Made by a program: the position numbers and the translations under genes. Below, piece after piece: positions 49,901-61,900 of a stretch of DNA of 64,000 nt. The stretch is taken from assembly GCA_014526335.1 (NCBI GenBank), contig JACTAT010000280.1, forward strand, positions 62,001 to 126,000, read 5' to 3'. Every line of letters starts with the position of its first letter. Position 1 is the first letter of the stretch. The notes below the pieces were generated by a model, which did not search any database, was not told the DNA's origin, and saw only the letters and a list, made by a program, of their open reading frames with translations. Source of the DNA: Chrysaora quinquecirrha (Eukaryota; Cnidaria; Scyphozoa; Semaeostomeae; Pelagiidae).

Positions 49901-52900
49901 TGCAAATATTCATTTAAAACCTTAGTATTCAATTAAGACCTTATTCATAGGCATGTTCATTTTACACCATATTCTTTCACATTTTGGGTTCATACAGCAT
50001 TTATCAGCATCTTCATTGCATACCGTATTCATTTTAACATTTTCATTTCAAACCCGTATTCACTAGCATCCTCATGTACACCGCATCGATTAGCACCTTC
50101 ATTTCATGCCGTATTCATTACCATCTTCAATTCATACCATATTCATTAGCATCCTCGTTTCGTACTGTATTAATTAGCGTTTTCACTTCATACCGCGTTC
50201 ATTGGCATGTTTATTCCTTACCGTATTCATAACTATCTTCATTTCATATGATATTGATTAGCACCTTCATTTCATACCGTATTCACCAGCGTCTTCACTT
50301 CATGCCATATTCATTAGCATCCTCATTTTATACAGTATTCATTAGCGTATCCACTTCATACCGCATTCATTGCCATGTTCATTTCTTACCGTATTCATAA
50401 ACATCTTCATTTATACCTTATTTTCTTTATCTTTATTTTATATTTCAGACCGCTCAATTCAAATAGCGCTTTCACATACAGTATTCTTCGGTGTCTCCAT
50501 GCGAAAAGAAGGCCAAAATAGGATGATATTGTACCCTGTTCATTTGTAACGCGTGTAATACTATTTTTAATATTTTATGTAGTATTTTGTATCACATGTA
50601 GTATTTATAAAGTATCTGAAAGAAGAACAGTCAATATGTCTTTTAAAAGAAGCAAATGACAAGTAAATACAAACCCTTCTTGTTTTTCCATTTGTAACTT
50701 TGAATTTTCATCCATGAGCTCTTTGATTTTCTGTTGATTTGCTTCTCGCTCTTCCATGACGATCTTCAGTTGGGAGTGAAGTCGGTCGTTCTCTTCTTCA
50801 AGGTGGCCTGGGAAGGAGAAAACAACATCCTATTAATATGACAATCCAAGCTCAATCAGATCTCTTGGTATCTTGATGTCAGCGATTTACAATACAGTAA
50901 AAACCAGCACAGAAGCGCCTCTTCAGGTTCATACACAATTAGGCATATCCAGTAATCAGGTTGTAGATTCTTAAAATCAGGCTATAGATTCTCAACATAA
51001 ATGCAAAGCAAATGCCAAAAAATGGAAGGGTATAGTTGGAGATGTAGCTCTGGTCAATAGAATAAAGAAAAAAAAGTTTGTCTATTGACTATGTTCTCGC
51101 AGGGGTAAAAATGGATAGGCTGTCGATACAACGGGTAACGTTGATAACTATAAATTTAGTTCTTGGCCTAGCCAATTTTACTCTATAAGACCTGCCTATA
51201 TTTTAGTAACAAATAAAAATTGATGGTACTCAAACGATAACTATATTCTTCAGCACAATATGTACATGAACAGTAAATATATGGATAAAAGTAAATACAA
51301 ATGTAAATTGTTGTTGAATGGCAAACGCTAGGATAAACTATCAGTGTTTGTAAAGATGTATTGTCAACTATTCTTCAAGGATGCAGGGTACGATAGAAAC
51401 TGGCGGAAAAAATCTTAGCACGTTCTCAAAAATTTTTCCTTTATTCTTCAAATCTTCTTTGAAATTTCCATAACTTATTCTTCTTCATCATCAGCTTCTT
51501 ATTGCTGCTAATTAATTGACTCTTCTTTAAGACTAACTTAACGGTTTCTTTGCACATTCTTCCTTGGCTGCAGATTCTTCTTTCTTCAATTGTCGTCCCT
51601 CGAGAATATCGTGTGAAACATAAAGAAAAGCTTATTCTAATTTTGGTATCAATTATACTTTCTTCAAGCGATTTCCTTTCAACTCTTCTAATTGCCTCCT
51701 TGCAGCAATTTCATCTTCTTTTAAGCAAACAACCATGCTAATTAAATTTCGCTTTGCTCCAATCGTTTTTCTTCGTATTTTTTTACAAAAACTTCATCAA
51801 ACTTTTTCATCGTCAATTTCTCATTAACAGCAAGCTTCTTCTTTTCGTTATCACTCTGTCTTTCACATTTCAAGATTTTCCAGCACATTTACATATTTTA
51901 CACCCGACGCTTCAAATTCATCATACATGTCTATGGCATGTATTTCCACAATTTCATAATATTCTTCTTCTCGATTACATTCAACAATGCATGGTATGTA
52001 ATATTTACTGCTCTGTGTGCTTCAATTGCAATAAATTCTAACCTTTTTCAACAATCTTCTTCAGATCTTTCAAATTCATTTCCCCTCTTTTTTTTCTCTC
52101 TTCTTCACCGTACTTCTCAATACTATTCAACAATGCATTGTATGCAATATTTGATGCTTTGTTCTTCTCTTGCAATAAATCATATTCTCTCTGCAATTCA
52201 TCAATTTTCATCAAATCTTTCAAATTCATTTCCCTTCTTTTTCTTCTTTCTTCTTTACCGTACTTCTCAATTCTATTCAACATTGCATTGTATGTAATAT
52301 TTGCTGCCGCGCTTCCCTTGCAATAAAACATATTCTGTCTGCAATTCATCAATTTTCTTCAAATCTTTCAAATTCATTTCCCTTCTTTTTTTCTCTCTTC
52401 TTTACCGTACTTCTCAATTCTATTTAACAATGCATTTTATGTAATATTTGCTGCCGTGCTTCTCTTGCAATAAATCATATTCTGTCTGCAATTCATCAAT
52501 TTTCTTCAAATCTTTCAAATTCATTTCCCTTCTTTCTCTCTCTCCTCTTTACCGTACTTCTCAATTCTATTCAATAATGCATTGTGTGTAATATTTGCTG
52601 CCGTGCTTCTCTTGCAATAAATCATATTCTGTCTGCGATTCATCAATTTTCTTCAAATCTTTCAAATTCATTGCCCTTCTTTTTCTTTCTTCTTTACCGT
52701 ACTTCTCAATTCTATTCAATAATGCATTGTGTGTAATATTTGCTGCCGTGCTTCTCTTGCAATAAATCATATTCTGTCAGCAATTCATCAATTTTCTTCA
52801 AATCTTTAAAATTAATTTCCCTTCCTCTTTTTTCTCTCTTCTTTACCGTACGTCTCAATTCCATTCAACAATGCATTGTATGCAATATTTGCTGCCGTGC

Positions 52901-55900
52901 TTCTCTTGCAATAAATCATATTCGCTCTGCAATTCATCAATTTTCTTCAAATCTTTCAAATTCATTTCCCTTCTTTTTCTTCTCTCTCACTTTTCTTCTC
53001 TCATTTAGCGTACTTCTCAATTCTATTCAACAATGCATTGTATGCAATATTTGCTGCCGTGCTTCTCTTGCAATAAATCATATTCTGTCAGCAATTCATC
53101 AATTTTCTTCAAATCTTAAAAATTAATTTCCCTTCCTCTTTTTTCTCTCTTCTTTACCGTACTTCTCAATTCCATTCAACAATGCATTGTATGTAATATT
53201 TGCTGCCGTTCTTCTCTTGCAATAAATCATATTCTGTCTGCAATTCATCAATTTTCTTCAAATCTTTCAAATTCATTTCCCTTCTTTTTTTCTCTCTTCT
53301 TTACCGTACTTCTCAATTCTATTTAACAATGCATTTTATGTAATATTTGCTGCCGTGCTTCTCTTGCAATAAATCATATTCTGTCTGCAATTCATCAATT
53401 TTCTTCAAATCTTTCAAATTCATTTCCCTTCTTTCTCTCTCTCCTCTTTACCGTACTTCTCAATTCTATTCAATAATGCATTGTGTGTAATATTTGCTGC
53501 CGTGCTTCTCTTGCAATAAATCATATTCTGTCTGCGATTCATCAATTTTCTTCAAATCTTTCAAATTCATTGCCCTTCTTTTTTTCTTTCTTCTTTACCG
53601 TACTTCTCAATTCTATTCAATAATGCATTGTGTGTAATATTTGCTGCCGTGCTTCTCTTGCAATAAATCATATTCTGTCAGCAATTCATCAATTTTCTTC
53701 AAATCTTTAAAATTAATTTCCCTTCCTCTTTTTTCTCTCTTCTTTACCGTACGTCTCAATTCCATTCAACAATGCATTGTATGCAATATTTGCTGCCGTG
53801 CTTCTCTTGCAATAAATCATATTCGCTCTGCAATTCATCAATTTTCTTCAAATCTTTCAAATTCATTTCCCTTCTTTTTCTTCTCTCTCACTTTTTCTTC
53901 TCTCTCATTTAGCGTACTTCTCAATTCTATTCAACAATGCATTGTATGCAATATTTGCTGCCGTGCTTCTCTTGCAATAAATCATATTCTGTCAGCAATT
54001 CATCAATTTTCTTCAAATCTTAAAAATTAATTTCCCTTCCTCTTTTTTCTCTCTTCTTTACCGTACTTCTCAATTCCATTCAACAATGCATTGTATGTAA
54101 TATTTGCTGCCGTTCTTCTCTTGCAATAAATCATATTCTGTCTGCAATTCATCAATTTTCTTCAAATCTTTCAAATTCATTTCCATTCCTTTTTTACCTC
54201 TTCTTTACCGTACTTCTCAATTCCATTCAACAATGCATTGTGTGCAATATTTGCTGCCGTGCTTCTCTTGCAATAAGTCATATTCTGTCTGCAATTCATC
54301 AATTTTCTTCAAATCTTTCAAATTCATTTCCCTTCTTTTTTTCCCTCTTCTTTACCGTACTTCTCAATTCCATTCAACAATGCATTGTGTGCAATATTTG
54401 CTGCCGTGCTTCTCTTGCAATAAGTCATATTCTGTCTGCAATTCATCAATTTTCTTCAAATCTTTCAAATTCATTTCCCTTCTTTTTTTCCCTCTTCTTT
54501 ACCGTACTTCTCAATTCCATTCAATAATGCATTGTGTGTAATATTTGCTGCCGTGCTTCTCTTGCAATAAATCATATTCTGTCTGCAATTCATCAATTTT
54601 CTTCAAATCTTTCAAATTCATTTCCATTCTTTTTTTCCCTCTTCTTTACCGTACTTCTCAATTCCATTCAACAATGCATTGTGTGTAATATTTGCTGCCG
54701 TGCTTCTCTTGCAATAAATCATATTCTGTCTGCGATTCATCAATTTTCTTCAAATCTTTCAAATTCATTTCCCTTCTTTTTTTCTTTCTTCTTTACCGTA
54801 CTTCTCAATTCTATTCAATAATGCATTGTGTGTAATATTTGCTGCCGTGCTTCTCTTGCAATAAATCATATTCTGTCAGCAATTCATCAATTTTCTTCAA
54901 ATCTTTAAAATTAATTTCCCTTCCTCTTTTTTCTCTCTTCTTTACCGTACGTCTCAATTCCATTCAACAATGCATTGTATGCAATATTTGCTGCCGTGCT
55001 TCTCTTGCAGTAAATCATATTCGCTCTGCAATTCATCAATTTTCTTCAAATCTTTCAAATTCATTTCCCTTCTTTTTCTTCTCTCTCACTTTTTCTTCTC
55101 TCTCATTTAGCGTACTTCTCAATTCTATTCAACAATGCATTGTATGCAATATTTGCTGCCGTGCTTCTCTTGCAATTAATCATATTCTGTCAGCAATTCA
55201 TCAATTTTCTTCAAATCTTAAAAATTAATTTCCCTTCCTCTTATTTCTCTCTTCTTTACCGTACTTCTCAATTCCATTCAACAATGCATTGTATGTAATA
55301 TTTGCTGCCGTTCTTCTCTTGCAATAAATCATATTCTGTCTGCAATTCATCAATTTTCTTCAAATCTTTCAAATTCATTTCCATTCCTTTTTTATCTCTT
55401 CTTTACCGTACTTCTCAATTCCATTCAACAATGCATTGTGTGTAATATTTGCTGCCGTGCTTCTCTTTCAATAAATCATATTCTGTCTGCAATTCATCAA
55501 TTTTCTTCAAATCTTTCAAATTCATTTCCATTCCTTTTTTATCTCTTCTTTACCGTACTTCTCAATTCCATTCAACAATGCATTGTATGTAATATTTGCT
55601 GCCGTTCTTCTCTTGCAATAAATCATATTCGCTCTGCAATTCATCAATTTTCTTCAAATCTTTCAAATTCATTTCCCTTCTTTTTCTTCTCTCTCACTTT
55701 TTCTTCTCTCTCATTTAGCGTACTTCTCAATTCTATTCAACAATGCATTGTATGCAATATTTGCTGCCGTGCTTCTCTTGCAATAAATCATATTCTGTCT
55801 GCAATTCATCAATTTTCTTCAAATCCTTCCATTTCATTTCCGTTCTTTCCTTCTCTTCTTTGCCATACTTCTCATTTCATTAAACATTGCATTGAATTTA

Positions 55901-58900
55901 ATATTTGATGCTGTGTACTTCGCTTGCAATAAATCACATTCTGTCTGCAATTCAGCAATTTTCTTCAAATCTTTCAATTTCATTTCCAGTCTTTCCTTCT
56001 CTTCTTTTCAATTCCATTCAATATTGCATTGCATGTAATATTTGCTGATGTGTGCTTCTATTGCAATAAATAATATTCTTTCTGCACTTCAGCAACTTTC
56101 TTGTTCAATTTTTCATTTTCATGCTCAAGCTCTTACACTCTTTCCTTAAAAAATCAGTTCTCAGGTTTACATTCACTTGTTTCTTTTCTCGTCACAATCA
56201 ATTCGAAGACATAAACTGAGCAGATCCTACGGACAACTGTTATACAGTCTTTTAGATAACTACACTCTGGATGAAATTTACCGGGCGTACCGCATTTCCC
56301 ACGGCATTTGTACCTCAGACCTATTGTACTGTTCGGCCCATAGTCAACCGTCCGTAGACAACCCAAGAAAAATGCATGAATCAAACTTACCAACTCTTTG
56401 AATTTTTGACGAGGTTCCAGCAACTTGTTCCTCAAGAACTAATTTTGTTTCGTAAAGCAATTCATGTTGTTCCTTAAGCTCCTATTTGGATAATGTACAA
56501 GAATGAAGTAAACAATTTCTTTCATCAAATGTACTAGAAAATTGGTCAGTCTAGGTTCTGAGCAAAATGTCTTCATGTTCGAGCAATATTTATGATATAT
56601 TTGTTAAAACAATCGCCTCTACTATAATACTGGTGTTTGCATCGTCAAAACTGTAGACTGGATGCAGATTCTACGGAGAAGAGAAAAAAGAAAGGAGGAA
56701 AAGTAGATACTGCGTTAATACCGTTTTCATAGTCACATTTAAACCAGCTTTATTTCAACCAGGTTAAATTACCACCAATCAAATCAATTCGAATCCCTGG
56801 GTTGACCAATCAGTCCAACCCTTAATTTAAACCGGTTTAACATGCAGTGTGAATGAGGTATAATTCTTTGACTAAAAATAACTACCCTTACTCGTTTCTT
56901 TTTTCCCTCCTCCGTGAAAATCGTGAAAAGTTTTCCCTCCTGCGGGAAAATCGTGAAAACTTCCCCTCCTCCGTGAAGAGTTTGCATGTAGACTACAAAA
57001 CTTAAGCCAAATGTTTCAATTTCTTGAAAGAGAAGGATGAACAGGACAAGACTTGTTGCTGCCCAGATAAGAAACTGCTTGTTCGCTTTGAGCACACGCT
57101 TAAGTGAAGGTCTGCCTACATTGATATTGGCTCGCCTAAGCTGTATTGTTCGATAGGATATAGACTTACTACATAAGTCGTAGCTATCGCTATTGAGTTG
57201 AATTGCTTGACGCTCAAACTTTTCCACTCTGGGCAAACAGTTTTAGGGTTGTTGGTGTTCACGATGTTACAAAGATGTAAAAATTGAGAATCATGTATAA
57301 GCCTGGATAGGAAACTCGAAAAGTTGTAACATTCCACGTACCTCGAATCTCTTCTTATAGAAATCCAGTTCTCGTATTTTTTCTCGATACTTCGCATTTT
57401 CACTTTCGAGCTTATTTACTTTATCGACCTGCAAAAAGAAAAAGAAAAATCATATTGACTATAACTTCACTGAATTTCATAAGGTTATAGCTGGCTAGTG
57501 GCTAAAATTTGCGATAAACTGGACACAAACTAAAAGGAGTATCGGCACAACGCAAAGAACATTTCGCAACAGTTCCGTAATCAACATAGCAACTAAACCT
57601 TTTAATGATCCTTAATCTTTCTAATATATTTGCTACACGCTTTTTACTTTAAAGTCAAGTTAGTTATAAAGGTCTAGTTCCTGAAGCCTCTTATTTTTGA
57701 CCACTTTTTATTCAATTGTAGTACCGAAAATTCCTTAATAGTTCCTTGATTCTAACTGCATATTTAGCGCCATTACTCTTATAATATGTAACTTGTAAGG
57801 ATCAAAGTTGGAAACTACTCAAGGAAACATTTGATACATGCGTAACATACAATTTATGTGAGTTTTGACTGCAAATGAAAGGAACCGGCTTCCTAATTCT
57901 TGATTGTTTGTAGTGACAAAAATATTCAAAATTGAAAAGTTCCTTTATCTTTATCTTCAATTGTATTAACTGTCAAAATTTTTCAACCTTCTATATGAAG
58001 GTTCCTTATAAAGTGGTTCTTTATGAAAAAAGTGCATATGTTTAGGTAAAGAAGAGGAGAACTCAGCTCTGTATTCAAGACTTTATTAGCATGTTGTTCA
58101 TACATTATTACGTTGTTTTACATAAATATGTACAATAAATATTTTTTACCTGACTCTTCAAGACATCCATTTCATCCCTGTATGTTTTCACCCATCTGGC
58201 CTCATTGAGCAAAGATTTATTCTGCAAAGACGATTAATTAATTAAAACAGTCATATTGAAATAAAATACATTATATATTCGCAGTATATTTTCACGCTAT
58301 TTCATGGAGACTGAGAAAAAATATATACTTTACATTATAAGACACATCTTAGCCGAGCTTAAACGAACAAACATTTGAAATTCGCTCATCAAGTAACGTT
58401 TGCGCGCTTGACCATGTCATAGAACATTGCATGAGATGCATCACTAAAAGGGACCGTTCATTATTTACAGAGGGGTTGGTGAATATCGAAGAGAAATTGG
58501 TTGGGTGAATATTTTTTTATGCAATGTCAAAGTGTGGTAAACAAAACAAAATTTCGAACAATTTAAATAAAATGCTATAAAATGCTAAAAAAGTAAAATA
58601 TTGTCAACTTCATCATTAACATCATCAGCACTGTCATGTTCAGCTTCTACTTTGCTTTTAGTATTGATTGTTTCATCTTGCTAAGCAAGCTGTATTTTGG
58701 AACCTTGGAGGAATGACCATTTTGCATCTTTTCGTTTTCGCTTTTTGCTCTTTCTGTCCTGTTTTCTCGCAACTAGCTTCAAAACTTGCAAGAACAGATT
58801 TATTCACTCTTTTATCAAGTGTCTTAAATATGAAACTGAGATTGTTCTGTGAAGAATAAGGACCTTCCCATGAAGCTCCTTTGTTTTCACAATATATCTT

Positions 58901-61900
58901 TGAATAAAATCATGTGCATTCCTTGCCAAGAAGAGCACATTGTCAATAATTCTTGACAGTCTATTGATAAGCATTTTCTCTTGGTTATTCATCAAAAATA
59001 CAGCAGCTGTTACATGCTTTAATGCACTAATGACACAGCTCTCGTCTGTCCAGGAAACACGGGTACAAAAAGCACAAAAAGCATTTCGACAATCACCTGT
59101 TACTATGACAAAGCTAGAACGAATGACTTACCTCTTGTCTGATATTTTCAATCGTTGCCTTCAAATTTCCTATTTCTTCTTTAAATTCGTTGATTTGTAA
59201 ATTTCGTTCCTCGCTAGAAAAATCGTTATTATTTTCGTTAGTGCGTTATGTTCTCTGAAATAGTTACAATGTTGAGAAGACAGCTCTAGATTTCGATTCT
59301 ACCAAGCAGCTTGCAAAATAGAAAACACGCCGACTGCGAAATTGTGTCCATGCAATATGAGCCTAACTGAATGCGCTTCGATAGCTTAGGCCATGTATCA
59401 ATCTTGTTTAAAGTAGTAAATATTCTTAATCAGTCTTTAATTAAAAAGTGCATGTTTGAAATAAAAGGACGCTATCAGCTGAAAAACTCAAGCGTTTTGT
59501 GTTATTTATTATCATTTTTATAACCTTTTTTAGCAGAAATCGTAGATTTTCAACATTCACTATTCAATATTTGATTTTGAAAATTCAATTCAGAAGGGAA
59601 AATTTTACCAGGATCGTTGTGAAATTGTCTAGTGGAGATCGGCCTATTGACTGCACGAGTCCACGAAGGGTTGAATGAAAAATTCAGTAATAACTTACAG
59701 TTCATTTTGTAGATCTCTAATTTTCTGTTTATTTGCTTTCAGTACTACATCAGTTTTGATAGATCCGCGTCTGGATGGGCTCATAGGAGGTGATTTTACC
59801 AAATCAAGCTCTGTTTCCTGAAAAAGTAATTTGTTTGATTTTGTCATTCTTAAGTGAATCGTCACGAGGCATAAGTAATTTCAAGGACTTGAATTACAAA
59901 CTAGACCCTCAGAAGATTGCTGCCACTTGGAAAAAGCAATGTCCATGAGATTGAAAACCGATGTAAAATTCTAGGCCTTTATCTTGGTGGGGTTTATACG
60001 ATTCAAAAAATTTCTCAACCCTTCTGTTTTATCCAAATTAATATTAGATTAACCAAATGTAAGCCCCACTATTATGAATCTTTGTTCAATATAAATGCTG
60101 TATTATTTTAACCAATATATTAAATCAGTTTATCTTTCGTTTTCAACAGATTTCAACTTCTTCAGACACAATAACATTTTTCGGCTGAACTGTAGCAACT
60201 TCACGTCGACAAATTTCTACCAATGTCGTAGATTTGAGCAAGCCTTAAGTACCTCTGGGCAGTAACAATAAACTTGAAAGGGAGGTTAGCAAGTGAAATG
60301 ATCTTCCTCGATTATCCGAATTTTTTGCTTATCCGAATGACTCTCCGTAAAATTGAGTTCAACCTTTTAGGATAATCGAGGATGTACTGAATCTATATAT
60401 ATAAAAAAAAACTGTTTGTATGTATGTATGTATGTATGTATGTATATATGTTCGCTTATAACTCACGAACCACTCCACAGACTGAAAAACAAAAGGTATC
60501 TTTGTAATCGGCATTTTCCGGAGAGTGTCCTCGGCGAAAATATTTCTCAAAACCGTTATGAATTGAAAGAATTGAATAATAGGTAAATCGGTAGTAGAAT
60601 GGAAATAAAAGCGACGGGATTCCGATTTCTTGAAGCCATGTTGATGTCAAATTAATCAACACGATGCTTATCAGTTGTACGATTCGGCTAAACAAAAGTC
60701 GATTGATACAACAAACGATTCATAAGTCAAATTAAACATGTGAATGAATTGTATCTCAGAAAAATCTCCACTTTATTAGAGGAAAGTTGAAAAAATTCAA
60801 CCCGGCATCGACGGGTACCAGGGCTATTATCTATATAGATAAACAGGTATCTAATAAATATCGGATATCTTTAGGTAGATTTTCATACCTTAGAAACCAT
60901 TTCATGTCTCTCTAAATTCATATCTAAAACAGCCTGAAAGAAAAACTATGATTAAATTTTCTGAAAAATTTGCTTTCCCTATACCAACACTTAATAACAC
61001 AAAATGAAGGACGCAGTTGTGAGAAAACGAAGTACATAATGCTGAAGTTCTTTAAACACGGCGATAAAACAACACTACTAACTATTCACTCATGAAAACA
61101 ACATGTAGCATGAAAGATAAAACTGAAGCTAAAACAATAACTAGGCCAAATGCGAATATGTGCTCGTGTAATATGAGCCATACTGCATGCGTTTCGATAA
61201 CTTAGGCCAAGTACCAACCTTACATGGTAACATGAAGCTAAATCAGGGACCAATTACGAAAATACGGCAAACTTAGACACAACTTTGGAATTCCACAAGG
61301 ATGCAATAAAAGATCACTACTATTTACCTCTACATATTCGTCTCTTTCTTCAATGAGACGTTGGACTTGAAAGTACATACTTTCTGTAAGATTGACCATT
61401 TGGCTGGAAAGGAAAGTTGAAAGGGTGTATACGAAAAGTCAGTTTGCAAACAAAAGGTTAAATGACGTTATAGGAAGATTGATTTTGTGCTTACTCTTGT
61501 GAAAAATAAGCGATTTCATTCATTCTGTAAGATAACACGTTTTCATTGCTTTCAGTTATCTAAAATAAAATAAAGAATGTAATTGAACGAAGCAGTTCAT
61601 CTACAAACTAGGCCTATGTTAGCAGCAAATTGGTGTCTCAGCGAGCTGATTAAGATAACGTTCTGAATGTACAATAGACAGAGGAACTTTCATCGCTAAG
61701 ACCAAGAAATATTGCTACTACACAACAGACATATAAAGTCAGGCTTATTTCTATGTCAGCAACAAATCAGAACTGATTGGATACAGTTGATCACGCAAGA
61801 GCACTCGGGTTTACTGCGACTGACGGTAATGAGATGAAGGACATGCCAAATTTTCTTAACTTTACGACGAAAATTTCTGATGTTTTTCAACAAGATTTCT

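Noticed and set aside
52740..55908. Plus-strand frames up to 156 codons repeating CNICCRASLAINHILSAIHQ
   Set aside because: Antisense shadow of the satellite, whose coding-like signal is on the minus strand.
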